From Marisediminitalea alba (GTDB taxonomy: Bacteria; Pseudomonadota; Gammaproteobacteria; Enterobacterales; Alteromonadaceae): 64,000 bases of DNA. Position numbers and translations under genes: made by a program. This document shows, piece after piece, positions 55,530-64,000 of this stretch; within the stretch, counting starts at the first letter, position 1; each line of letters starts with the position of its first letter. The DNA lies in NCBI RefSeq assembly GCF_002993365.1, contig NZ_PVNP01000192.1, positions 62,001-126,000 on the forward strand, in the 5' to 3' direction. The notes under the pieces are model-generated. The model was given only the letters and a program-made list of their open reading frames with translations, searched no databases and was not told the origin of the DNA.

Positions 55530-56822
55530 TTAGCCGTGAGCCTGGCGTTTAGCCAGGTCTTGCGGTAATCGTAACGACGTCCAGCCAAACACCAGTATTG
55601 ATAACACAAATGGAATAGCCAGCCAGTCAAGTGCAGCGATCAGCCCTTCCAATTCACCCAGACTCGCCGTGTAATGCTCGCTCAGTACGCCCACAAACGT
55701 TGGACCACCGCCAAGCGCAATCAGGTTGAGAACAAAGAAAAATAACGCGGTAGACATGGCCCGGCAATTGGCCGGAGACAGCGTTTGAGCCATGGCAAAA
55801 CACGGCCCGAAATATGTGCCGCTGGTGACCTGCAATAAAGTAAAACCAGCAATCGCCAGCCACAGCGATTCACTGTGAATTGCCAGCAAAAAGGCCGGCA
55901 CGCCAACGCACAGAGCAAGCGCTGGCAGGCGCGCATAAGCACCGGGATTGCTACGCCCCCACTTATCAGCAATAACGCCGCCGGCCCACACGCCAATGGC
56001 ATATAAAGTGCCGTTGATAACCCCAAAAACCACCAGTAACCAGACAATGTCCACTTCACTGAAGCGCCGCACGAAGTAATCCATCTGCCAGCCAACCACC
56101 GCATAGTTAGCAAACGACGACAACGTGATGCCCAGTACCATGCCCCACCAACTCGGCGTTTTAAGTAGCTCAACAATACTATCGAGCATGGGTCGCTGGC
56201 GCTCCTGCTCGGTTTGCTGTCGCACAGGCTCTTTTACCGTCAGTTTAAGCACAATAGCCAGTAAAATACCGGGTAGCCCTACCGCTATCATTACCGAGCG
56301 CCAGTTGGCCTGCCCTCCGCTGAGCACAAATGCTGAGGCCAGATACGCCAGCATAATGCCAAAGGGAATGCCCAGCGCATAAAGCGCCATGGCCGTGGCC
56401 CGCTCTTTCGGAGCAAACAGATCTGCAATCATACTGTGCGCCGGCGGCGTGCCGCCGGCTTCGCCAATCCCCACACCAATCCTGCATAAGGCCAGTTGCA
56501 GATAGTTACCTGCCATGCCCGACAGAGCGGTAAAGCCACTCCATAGCGTCAACGATAGTGTAATAATGTTTACCCGGCTGTAGCGGTCTGCCAGCCAGGC
56601 CACCGGAATACCCATTACGGTATACAACACCGCAAAGTAAATACCTTTTAAATAGCCAAGCTGAGCATCATCCAACCCTAAATCCTGCTTAATAAATGGC
56701 GATAAAATACCAATGATCTGACGGTCGATAAAATTAAACGCGTACACCAGCGTGAGCATCAGCAATACGTAATACCGATAGCGATCAGGCTTTGCAGCGG
56801 GGGGAACAGAATTAGGGTTCAC
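55530..56822 (-). CDS. MFS transporter (spinster/PhT-like sugar-phosphate class)
   Basis: A 430-residue 12-helix major-facilitator transporter. Its opening YRYYVLLMLTLVYAFNFIDRQIIGILSPFIKQDLGLDDAQLGYLKGIYFAVLYTVMGIPVAWLADRYSRVNIITLSLTLWSGFTALSG carries the D-R-Y/R-x-G/R loop of the spinster-like group. GVGIGEAGGTPPAHSMIADLFAPKERATAMALY is also characteristic. Substrate unknown; relatives carry sphingolipid derivatives or organic acids. Convergent with glgC. Confidence 0.85.
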   Translation of the reverse strand: MNPNSVPPAAKPDRYRYYVLLMLTLVYAFNFIDRQIIGILSPFIKQDLGLDDAQLGYLKGIYFAVLYTVMGIPVAWLADRYSRVNIITLSLTLWSGFTALSGMAGNYLQLALCRIGVGIGEAGGTPPAHSMIADLFAPKERATAMALYALGIPFGIMLAYLASAFVLSGGQANWRSVMIAVGLPGILLAIVLKLTVKEPVRQQTEQERQRPMLDSIVELLKTPSWWGMVLGITLSSFANYAVVGWQMDYFVRRFSEVDIVWLLVVFGVINGTLYAIGVWAGGVIADKWGRSNPGAYARLPALALCVGVPAFLLAIHSESLWLAIAGFTLLQVTSGTYFGPCFAMAQTLSPANCRAMSTALFFFVLNLIALGGGPTFVGVLSEHYTASLGELEGLIAALDWLAIPFVLSILVFGWTSLRLPQDLAKRQAHG

Positions 56823-56945
56823 ACATCACCTGTGATACAAATACATTAACAAGCAGACTTATAGCGGAATATCATTAAGAATAAGTCGAAACGCGGCCAG
56901 CGAGCCGGGATAATACCATTCTATTAATCTGATGTTGAACTCTGT

Positions 56946-57764
56946 ATGCACATAGACAAACTATTAGCTCTGACTTCCGACGTAACTACTATAAACGATA
57001 ATGAGTGGCTGATGACCCACCCAGGCCTGCCCGATACCTGGGGTCAGGGGCGCACTGCCTTTGGCGGCATCACTGCCGGTTTCCTGCATCACGCTCTGGC
57101 TCAGGTAGTTGAGAAAGACCGTAGCTTAAGGGCTTATCACACCAACTTTATCGGGCCGGTGAGTTTCGATAAACCACTTGAGCTCATTGTTGAGAAGTTA
57201 CGTTCTGGGCGCAATATGTCGCAATACCTCGCCAGGCTGCAGCAGGATGGCAAAGTCTGTGTTTGTGTGCAGGCCTGTTTCGGTGTAGAGCGCAGTTCAA
57301 AAATACAGGTGGATAAACTGCCTTCCCATTCGATGAAGCTGCCGCAAAAAGCCAAGTTTATTCCGCAAATTCCTAAGGTGACACCGCGCTTTTTCCGTCA
57401 CTACCAACTGGCTATCGAACAAGGCCAGATCCCGTTCAGCTGGAGTAAGCACAGTCATTACCATGGCTGGATGCGCTTTAAAGAGGCCGTCAGTGACTTT
57501 AATTACACTCACCTGATCTCACTGATTGATGCCTGGCCGCCGGCTATCATTCAGCAACTCAAATTACCGGCACCGGTAAGCACCGTAAGCTGGGATATTG
57601 AATTGGTGCAACCACTTGCGCTAACTACCGAAAATCCCTGGTTTGGCTACCAGGTAGATACCAAACTCGCCAGTGGTGGCTATGCCCACACCGAAGCAAC
57701 CATCTGGGACGATAAAGTGCGCGTAATCGCTCTCAGCCGCCAGACCATCGCTGTCTTCGATTAA
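56946..57764 (+). CDS. Acyl-CoA thioesterase-like protein (double hotdog, 4HBT_3)
   Basis: A 272-residue protein with two hotdog halves of the TesB/4HBT_3 type: GQGRTAFGGITAGFLHHALAQVV (N-terminal helix and loop), SLRAYHTNFIGPVSFDKPLELIVEKLRSGRNMSQYLARLQQDGKVCVCVQACFG, and C-terminal WDIELVQPLALTTENPWFGYQVDTKLASGGYAHTEATIWDDKVRVIALSRQTIAVF. The Asp/Ser-rich YAHTEATIWD ending suits the thioesterase-II class, which hydrolyses acyl-CoA; chain length preference unknown. Followed by a bidirectional terminator. Confidence 0.82.
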   Translation: MHIDKLLALTSDVTTINDNEWLMTHPGLPDTWGQGRTAFGGITAGFLHHALAQVVEKDRSLRAYHTNFIGPVSFDKPLELIVEKLRSGRNMSQYLARLQQDGKVCVCVQACFGVERSSKIQVDKLPSHSMKLPQKAKFIPQIPKVTPRFFRHYQLAIEQGQIPFSWSKHSHYHGWMRFKEAVSDFNYTHLISLIDAWPPAIIQQLKLPAPVSTVSWDIELVQPLALTTENPWFGYQVDTKLASGGYAHTEATIWDDKVRVIALSRQTIAVFD

Positions 57765-57780
57765 GTTGTAGCACGACATA

Positions 57781-57810
57781 AAAAACCCGGCACACGCCGG
57801 GTAAATTTTT
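57781..57810. terminator. Bidirectional terminator between thioesterase and TonB receptor
   Basis: AAAACCCGGC and GCCGGGT pair around ACAC with A/T-rich flanks ending in a T-run. Confidence 0.8.
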
Positions 57811-57937
57811 AACGCACTTATTATTATTATAAAGCTAGCAAGGTAAATTGCCGGAGTCAGAACTCACTGCCCCGACAACCTTTAACTAATCAGTGGAGAG
57901 CTAGTGCTAACTCTCCACAGGTTGGTTGGGAGGTTGA

Positions 57938-60889
57938 TTAGTTAAATCCGTAACGAACACCCAGCGCATAGCGTGTGCCATACTGGCGGGCAAACAGGAA
58001 CTGCTCCTCATAACGGCCGTAACCCTGTTCCGTCTCGTTGTTCAGGTTTAACGCATCTAAGAACACGGTGAGGTTTTCATTGATGTCGTAGTTAATGCTC
58101 ATATCCACCTGACCATAGTCTTTAAAGAACTGTGGTGGTGCATCAGCAGAACCCTGAGCCTGACCAACGCCTAACAGGTAATCATCACGCCAGGCGTAAG
58201 TCACCTTCACTGACAGACCGTCTTTTTCATAAAACGCCTGCAGGTTAGCTGAGTCGCCCAAACCGGTTAATGGCGCCTGTTGAGTAAGACTGTCTACATC
58301 AAACTCTACATCACCGTTAACGAAGGTGGCGTTCACGTTAAACCCAAAACCGGTTTCACCAATCATGTGCTGCAGCGCCACTTCCACACCATCTACCGAT
58401 TTTGCATCAGTGTTATTTGGCTGGCTGACATTCCACACAATCAATGGATCATTGCTGTTTGGCTCAATCTGACCGTCGGCATTACCATGACCATTGGCCA
58501 GCATCTGATCGAAGATCGCGGTGCTGGTTGCCTGCTCACCGCGGGCTTCAATATCGGCAATCGCCTGCTGATAGCGCGGACCATTGTAGATGTCGTACAA
58601 ACCATCGATGGTGGTTTCGGTAATCGTGGTCTGAATGAAGTTATCAACGTCTTTCTTAAACCATACGATTGACGCGTAACTGGCTTCACCGTAATAGTAC
58701 TCAAGCGCTACATCGAGGTTAGTCGACTCGAACGGTAACAGGTTCGGATTACCCTGTGAGCCAGTTCGTGAACCTGGTTTCGGGCTACCGCTCAGGGCAC
58801 GACCACCGGCTAAGAAGCCCAATGGTGCACGTGACATAGTTTTACCCCATGATACCCTGGCCTGTAACTCGTCGGTAACGTCCAGACGGAAGTCGATCGA
58901 CGGCAGGAACACATCGTGTGAGCCTTCCTGGGTCAGGTAGTTGGCGGTACCGCCTTCCTCGTACTGCATGATCCACTCAGAGGCTGCCACCCAGTTTACC
59001 TGCTGCTCAACACGCTGACGTACAGTACTGGTTACATCCGTTTCTTCATAACGGGCACCGGCAATCAACTGTGCTGGATAGTCACCAATATCAAATTCCC
59101 ATTCGGTCTGAACGTAAATACTGTTGGTCACTTCCTCTACTTCACTTTCGCCCGTGATGCCATTGAAGTAAGCATCAGGTACATAAGCGTCGCCGCCCAT
59201 GATGTCTTCAGTCAGGTAGGCCATTTGACGCGCTACGGCTTCATCGAAGTCGTAGGTGTAGTAATAGTTAGGCATCAGGTCAGCGCCACCACCAGCGAAC
59301 TCATCCAGGAAACTACCAGTGTCATATCGGGTAAACATGCTGTCCGGGAAGATTTCCGGGAAAGACGGGTTAAAGCCCGGACCGCCGCGCAGACCGCTCC
59401 ACGCATTGGTGCCGTACATGGTTTGCTCAGTGCGGGCAAAACCAAATTTAACCAGCGGCATAGGGATATCAAATTTAGAGTTGTACCACTCACCGTCAAA
59501 CTGCAGCTGTTCTACATTTGATTCACCCGGCGAGTGAATAAACTGACTGAAGTTAGAGTCGATTTCACTTGGCATTAACTCGTTGGTGCCGTTTTGCCAT
59601 CTGATAAAAGCAGACGGTACTTCACCGTCACGGTAGTCGTATATTTTGGTTATCAGTTTATCCGAACCCAGAATAATCTGGCCATTACTGCCCATGCCGT
59701 CGTCTGCACCGTTATCGATTTCATTGCTGGAGTCGTGATAATCAATGTTGAACTTCAGATCGTCAGTCACCTGCCAGTCGATATTCAGACCGATTGAGCG
59801 GGCATCTACCTCTGTGGTTTCACGGAAAGCGGTAAATGAGCCATCGTTCCCACCAATATCTGCGTAAATTGCCGTACCGTTTTCATCCAGCTCGTAACCG
59901 TTAATGTTACCGCCAAATTCATTCCAGATACCCCAGCCAACACTCTCCAGCCCCACAATCGCATTGGTCATGGTGTAGTCGAGTGTCATGGTAATGTCGT
60001 CGTTAGGCGCATATTGAAACGTCAACTGAGCATTGGTACGGTCGTTTTCCACATTGTCGATACCATAGTTCATATCTTTCGGGAAAAAGTAGTTACCAAT
60101 GCGGTTGCCTTCATCATCCACGGCGCGCGGATCGATCATGGTGGATTCGTTATATTCCGGCAAATCCACATTCGCCTGCCAGCCCTGAATATTGGCCTGC
60201 TGACGCTGGAAGTCACGCTGATAATGAGAGAAGCTTACCGCAAATCCCAGTTTATCATCGTTGAAAGTATTACTGTAAATACCGGCGATTTCCGGCGTTA
60301 CATCATCCCCTTCCACTACAGACGTATCATGCAGCGCTTTGGCCATAAACGAGTAACGTTGACCTGGTTGTTGTAATGGCTTTGAGGTAACAATGTTTAC
60401 GGTCGCCCCCAAACCACCGCTTGGCAGTTCGGCCTTGGCCGTTTTGTACACTTCCAGGGCACTGACGCCCTCAGAAGAAAGGTGTTGCAGGCTGTAAGAA
60501 CGGGTAAAACCCGTACCCGGCATCTGACGACCGTTTAAAGTGATCAGGTTAAAGCCCGGGCCAAAACCACGCACGGTGATTTCACTCCCCTCACCGTTGG
60601 CACGGCTTACCGAGACACCCGTAATACGTTGCAGTGATTCAGCCAGGTTAGAGTCCGGGAATTTACCCATTTCTTCCGCTGAAATCGCATCCATCACACC
60701 CGGCGTGCTGCGCTTGATATCCATGGCACGAATTAAACTGCCCCGGATCCCCTGCACTTCGATAACTTCTACCGACGGATCCTGATCAGACTCGTTACCT
60801 TCCTGCGCGAAGGCTGCCTGACCTGCGGTGCCCAGCAATAACCCTACGGCTATGGCCAGACGATTTTTATTAAAAGTTGTGTAGTTCAT
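57938..60889 (-). CDS. TonB-dependent receptor (carbohydrate-type)
   Basis: Outer-membrane active transporter. The 983-residue protein has a signal peptide (RLAIAVGLLLGTAGQAAFAQEG) and a plug domain (VEVIEVQGIRGSLIRAMDIKRSTPGVMDAISAEEMGKFPDSNLAESLQRITGVSVSR; ITVRGFGPGFNLITLNGRQMPG) of the class seen in Xanthomonas/Caulobacter/Alteromonas polysaccharide receptors. A 22-strand barrel follows, ending in an aromatic C-terminus (YALGVRYGFN). It starts 76 bp after the GH16 gene on the same strand, so the two are most likely one operon that binds, cuts and imports a beta-glucan. Confidence 0.92.
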   Translation of the reverse strand: MNYTTFNKNRLAIAVGLLLGTAGQAAFAQEGNESDQDPSVEVIEVQGIRGSLIRAMDIKRSTPGVMDAISAEEMGKFPDSNLAESLQRITGVSVSRANGEGSEITVRGFGPGFNLITLNGRQMPGTGFTRSYSLQHLSSEGVSALEVYKTAKAELPSGGLGATVNIVTSKPLQQPGQRYSFMAKALHDTSVVEGDDVTPEIAGIYSNTFNDDKLGFAVSFSHYQRDFQRQQANIQGWQANVDLPEYNESTMIDPRAVDDEGNRIGNYFFPKDMNYGIDNVENDRTNAQLTFQYAPNDDITMTLDYTMTNAIVGLESVGWGIWNEFGGNINGYELDENGTAIYADIGGNDGSFTAFRETTEVDARSIGLNIDWQVTDDLKFNIDYHDSSNEIDNGADDGMGSNGQIILGSDKLITKIYDYRDGEVPSAFIRWQNGTNELMPSEIDSNFSQFIHSPGESNVEQLQFDGEWYNSKFDIPMPLVKFGFARTEQTMYGTNAWSGLRGGPGFNPSFPEIFPDSMFTRYDTGSFLDEFAGGGADLMPNYYYTYDFDEAVARQMAYLTEDIMGGDAYVPDAYFNGITGESEVEEVTNSIYVQTEWEFDIGDYPAQLIAGARYEETDVTSTVRQRVEQQVNWVAASEWIMQYEEGGTANYLTQEGSHDVFLPSIDFRLDVTDELQARVSWGKTMSRAPLGFLAGGRALSGSPKPGSRTGSQGNPNLLPFESTNLDVALEYYYGEASYASIVWFKKDVDNFIQTTITETTIDGLYDIYNGPRYQQAIADIEARGEQATSTAIFDQMLANGHGNADGQIEPNSNDPLIVWNVSQPNNTDAKSVDGVEVALQHMIGETGFGFNVNATFVNGDVEFDVDSLTQQAPLTGLGDSANLQAFYEKDGLSVKVTYAWRDDYLLGVGQAQGSADAPPQFFKDYGQVDMSINYDINENLTVFLDALNLNNETEQGYGRYEEQFLFARQYGTRYALGVRYGFN

Positions 60890-60965
60890 AGTTCGATACT
60901 CACGTTTTATTCTTTACCTTGTGCAAGTACCGGCCTGTAGGCTGCGGCACCTGCGACCGGCTGCA

Positions 60966-63614
60966 TTACTCGGCAGCGATTTCTGCGTTATCGATACGGT
61001 AGACGGCGCCGTCGCCAGTCCCCCAAGCCGGGAAGACCATCAGTACATTGATGTCACTGATATCCAGGCCAGCATCGAATAACTGTTGCAAGGTAAAGGT
61101 GTAGGTTTGCCATTGACCCAGGACTGGCGCTTCGCCTTCCACACTGTCAGTCAGTGGCAGTTCAACAGCGGTTGCCGCACCGGTAGATTCAATTTTGAAT
61201 AACCAGCTTGAGTCCGGGTCAGACGGGTTAGATACCACTTTCATGTCAAAGCGAACCACCCCTGTGCTCAGCAGAGCGGAAGCGTCGTAAGACACGCCGT
61301 CATCGGCCAGAAAGCCCATTACCGTTGGCTGCGAGCCAATAATGAACTGTGCTACGGCACCTTTGCTGTCGTCTTCGTCCATCTCTACTGTTGGTGTAGA
61401 ACCACCACAGCAATCCCAAATAGACCAGCCATCGGCGGCGACATCTTCGAACAGTTTAATGCCGTTAGCCGATTCCGCAGACGGGTCGTAGATGCGGGCG
61501 TTATCCACACGGTAAACCGCGCCATTACCGGTTCCCCAGGCTGGGAAAATCATCACCACGTCAATGGCACTAACATCCAGACCACCAGCTGATAAATCAG
61601 ACAGTTTAAAGGTATAGGTCTGCCATTCGCCGGTTACCGGAGCAACGCCTTCCTGACTGTCAGTAACAGGCAGTTCTACCGCGGTAGCTCCGTCACTGGA
61701 TTCCAGCTTGATTAACCATGAGGCATCCGGGCTCGATGGCGCATCAACCACTTTCATTTCAAATTCCAGTACACCGGTTTCTAAAATGGCACTGGCGTCA
61801 AACGGTGTATCACCACCACCATTGGCACCGCGGGTAATAAAGCCCATTACGGTTGGCGCTTCGCCAATTGAGAACTGTGCAACCAGACCATGATCATCAT
61901 CGTCGAGTTCTTCAGTAGGCATAGAGCCGCCACAACAGTCCCACATTACCCAATCCGGGTTTTCACCGTCGTCAAAGAACACCACTTCCGGTGATGGTGC
62001 TTTAATTTCAACGTTATCCAACTGGTAAACGGCACCTTCGCCCAGTCCCCACGACGGGAACACCATCAGCACGTCAATTGCGCTCACATCCAGCCCAATA
62101 TCTGCCAGCATCTGCAGCGGAAATACATAGGTCTGCCATTCGCCAACCACAGGAGTGACACCGTCGCGGTTATCAGCCAGAGGCAATTCGGCAGCACTTG
62201 CCGCATTGTTGCTCTCCACCTTGAATAACCAGGCAGCATCCGGGCTGGCCGGTGCAGACACGACTTTCATATCAAATGAGATCACGCCGGTTTCCAGCAT
62301 GCCAGAGCCATCAAAAGGAGAAGCCTGACCGTTTTCGTCGGTAATAAACTCATCACGGCTGATAAACCCGTTAACCGTGGGCGAAGCACCCACCATGAAT
62401 TCATACACGGCACCCTGATCCGGATCTTCAACAATCATTGGCGTTGAACCACCACAACAGTCCCAGGCAGGCCAGTTAGGATTCGCCGCATCGTTAAAGA
62501 TGGTCAGGTTTTGTACCACACCACTTGATGGTGGTGTTGGGATAGGCGCCTCACCTTCAACCAGCGCATCATCCAGGCTTTCGTAGCCAGGCCGGATGGT
62601 TTCACAACCTTTACCGGTGTCCGGGTCAGATGCACACTCATACACATGTACATAGTCGATAACGTATTCCTGGCCAGCGGCAAACGCTTCCGCGTCGATG
62701 CCCATATTATTGACGTTTTCAGGCCAGTCACCGCCAACCGCCAGGTTCAGTAACAGGTGGAATTCCTGATCGAACGGCGCGTTATTCCAGAAAGTCGTTA
62801 ACTCACCGGTGATTTGATCGTAGTACTCAGCAAACCAACCACGGTGGCTCAGACCCATAGCCTCACCGCTGGCGTTATAGCGTACTGTAGACTTACGCTG
62901 GGTGGCATACAGATAACCGTCTACATACCAGCGAATTTCCCCTTCCTGCCATTCAATAGCATAGGTGTGGAAATCATCAGCCGGATTCATGTCTGCCGGG
63001 AACTCATAAGCTTTACCGGAGTTCACATTGTTTGGCCAGTCGCGCCCATAATGCAGAGTACCGTGAATGTTAGACTCAACATTCCCCTCTTCGTCGGCCA
63101 CTTTCAGGTTAACGGCTTCCATAATGTCGATCTCGCCGGATTTCGGCCAACCGCCATACACATAGTCGGTAGGCAGCATCCAGAATGCCGGCCAGCTGCC
63201 CTGCCCTGAAGGCAGTTTGGCACGCATTTCAAAACGACCGTATTTAAAATCGCCTTTATAACGGGTGTTTAACCGGGCAGACGTGTAAGGCTTCTCAGCC
63301 CCTTCCTCTGCAGGCAGTGCAACGATATGCAGCATACCATCGGCGACATAGGAGTTTGCCGGATCATCGGTATAGCATTGTTGCTCATTGTTACCGCCGC
63401 CGGCGCAATTTACTTCGTGTGTCCATTTAGCGCTATCGATTGCGCTACCATCAAAATCATCACTCCAGACTAATTGCCAGTCGGTTACCGGCTGAGCCGG
63501 ATCAACGGTGGTAAAATCTGATTCTGTTTTGGCGCTTTCGCCGCCACAACCCATCAGCGTTGCCGCGGTCATAGCAGCAAGCAACCGAGATAGTTGCATT
63601 GTTGTGTTTTTCAT
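60966..63614 (-). CDS. GH16 lipoprotein endo-beta-glucanase (laminarinase-like) with three C-terminal repeat domains
   Basis: An 882-residue lipoprotein. Signal peptide ends in the lipobox LMGC (Cys23), with GG at +2/+3 suggesting outer-membrane placement. The GH16 catalytic domain (about 45-330) has the catalytic signature GEIDIMEAVN with Glu161, Asp163 and Glu166, and preceding substrate motifs YGRFEMRAKLPSGQGSWPAFWMLP. Then come three similar domains of about 165 residues (about 367-540, 543-710, 717-882), each beginning with WDCCGGS (two adjacent cysteines) and ending WGxGxGAVYxxDNAxI. They look like carbohydrate-binding jelly rolls. The enzyme probably cuts laminarin or a related beta-1,3-glucan at the cell surface; substrate is inferred from family. 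Confidence 0.92.
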   Translation of the reverse strand: MKNTTMQLSRLLAAMTAATLMGCGGESAKTESDFTTVDPAQPVTDWQLVWSDDFDGSAIDSAKWTHEVNCAGGGNNEQQCYTDDPANSYVADGMLHIVALPAEEGAEKPYTSARLNTRYKGDFKYGRFEMRAKLPSGQGSWPAFWMLPTDYVYGGWPKSGEIDIMEAVNLKVADEEGNVESNIHGTLHYGRDWPNNVNSGKAYEFPADMNPADDFHTYAIEWQEGEIRWYVDGYLYATQRKSTVRYNASGEAMGLSHRGWFAEYYDQITGELTTFWNNAPFDQEFHLLLNLAVGGDWPENVNNMGIDAEAFAAGQEYVIDYVHVYECASDPDTGKGCETIRPGYESLDDALVEGEAPIPTPPSSGVVQNLTIFNDAANPNWPAWDCCGGSTPMIVEDPDQGAVYEFMVGASPTVNGFISRDEFITDENGQASPFDGSGMLETGVISFDMKVVSAPASPDAAWLFKVESNNAASAAELPLADNRDGVTPVVGEWQTYVFPLQMLADIGLDVSAIDVLMVFPSWGLGEGAVYQLDNVEIKAPSPEVVFFDDGENPDWVMWDCCGGSMPTEELDDDDHGLVAQFSIGEAPTVMGFITRGANGGGDTPFDASAILETGVLEFEMKVVDAPSSPDASWLIKLESSDGATAVELPVTDSQEGVAPVTGEWQTYTFKLSDLSAGGLDVSAIDVVMIFPAWGTGNGAVYRVDNARIYDPSAESANGIKLFEDVAADGWSIWDCCGGSTPTVEMDEDDSKGAVAQFIIGSQPTVMGFLADDGVSYDASALLSTGVVRFDMKVVSNPSDPDSSWLFKIESTGAATAVELPLTDSVEGEAPVLGQWQTYTFTLQQLFDAGLDISDINVLMVFPAWGTGDGAVYRIDNAEIAAE

Positions 63615-63679
63615 TCTTCAGCCCCGATCTAAACGGAATTTATGTTGCGTCACCTGTCGGCTTTCATCCGCCGCAAAAG

Positions 63680-63693
63680 TGTAAGCGCTTACA
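63680..63693. promoter_or_regulatory. LacI-family operator, proximal? site 1 of a pair
   Basis: TGTAAGCGCTTACA is a perfect 14-bp palindrome with the central CG typical of LacI-family operators, 66 bp upstream of the GH16 ATG. Its right half overlaps a TACACT that could be the minus-strand -10 box (a TTTGAT about 16 bp upstream would be -35), so binding would repress. The bound regulator gene is not in the window. Confidence 0.65.
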
Positions 63694-63711
63694 TGTGCAA
63701 TCAAAGAATTA

Positions 63712-63725
63712 TGTAAGCGCTTACA
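63712..63725. promoter_or_regulatory. LacI-family operator, site 2 of a pair
   Basis: Second perfect TGTAAGCGCTTACA, centre-to-centre 32 bp from the first (about three helical turns), so two dimers can sit on the same face of the DNA. Confidence 0.65.
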
Positions 63726-64000
63726 GAGATTATTACATTAAGTTAGAGAAGTAAATTCAAATTAACAATTTTTTTACTATAAAGTGCATCACGATTGTGA
63801 TTTTTCGTTTGTGTCACCAGCGCGGCTGGTTCGTTGAGCCACGTTTATGCCCTTATCATAAAATCTTCTTTAATTACATTGATTTGCATTGATCATACTC
63901 AACTACCTACCGGAGTGAAAGCGAATTGGAGCGTGGTTTTTAAAGCAGTAAACGCACACACCGCCTGCCGTTTTATGCTTGGGTGTAAGGAAAAACGGAC
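63726..64000. other. Region beyond the GH16 promoter, no gene identified
   Basis: With the two operators this makes a 386-bp non-coding stretch at the window end (63615-64000). It is AT-rich near 63740-63790 and shows no convincing ORF. A short open frame from 63975 runs off the end but cannot be judged. Confidence 0.5.

Noticed and set aside
60966-62520. Three-fold repeat in the GH16 gene as a recent DNA duplication or assembly artefact
   Set aside because: The domains differ substantially at amino acid level, so they are old protein-domain repeats.
1-64000. Prophage, transposon, CRISPR array or toxin-antitoxin defence system
   Set aside because: I looked for integrases, transposases, regularly spaced repeats and small paired ORFs and found none that stand.

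Overview
The window reads as a chromosomal segment of a marine gammaproteobacterium of the order Alteromonadales, most likely Alteromonadaceae. The basis is its gene content: rne/rluC, a dnaQ-rnhA divergon followed by a TIGR03503-type protein, a liuRABCDE leucine-catabolism cluster, a DUF342/FapA protein, and a GH16 plus TonB-receptor glucan locus. This taxonomy is inferred from families, not from a database search. Coding is dense on both strands. There are no phage genes, transposase or CRISPR.

Region by region. 1-5.5 kb: HAD phosphatase (cut by the window edge), rluC, and divergent rne with a long leader. 5.5-13 kb: small-molecule kinase, a yqjF-yqjG-ygiD quinone/catechol operon with a divergent YhaJ-like LysR regulator, a class IV aminotransferase divergent from a sulfotransferase-like protein, and a RhaT-type permease. 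13-22 kb: topA-yaiL, orphan astB, an Ig-like repeat lipoprotein, and a dicarboxylate/glutamate-type symporter followed by an unusual palindrome and tandem hairpin repeat. 22-28 kb: lolD-lolE with no adjacent lolC, three identical tRNA-Asp genes behind a stable-RNA promoter, a TIGR03503 protein, dnaQ and rnhA. 28-43 kb: yghU, a GNAT/quinone-oxidoreductase pair, rlmI, PilZ, hrpA, CBS, isoaspartyl peptidase, sbcB, FapA, and a periplasmic-sensor protein with a degenerate GGDEF domain. 43-52 kb: thiolase divergent from liuR-liuABCDE, a complete route from isovaleryl-CoA to acetoacetate plus acetyl-CoA. 52-58 kb: two MFS transporters, an SRPBCC protein, glgC and a thioesterase. 58-64 kb: a GH16 lipoprotein with three C-terminal binding-type repeats plus a TonB-dependent receptor, under two perfect LacI-type operators.

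The most unexpected item is a dispersed structured element of about 230 bp. It is present twice (27731-27970 and 41522-41747), in the same orientation, each time in the gap between convergent genes. The two copies share a 63-nt identical block. Elsewhere they differ partly by base changes that preserve pairing (G-C to A-T, C-G to T-A, wobble to Watson-Crick), so a folded RNA or single-stranded DNA looks conserved. Other points worth attention are the aminotransferase/sulfotransferase pair (fused in plants, from memory), the degenerate GGDEF sensor, the WDCCGGS repeat domain of the GH16 enzyme, and a 30-bp perfect palindrome containing the stop codon of the symporter gene.
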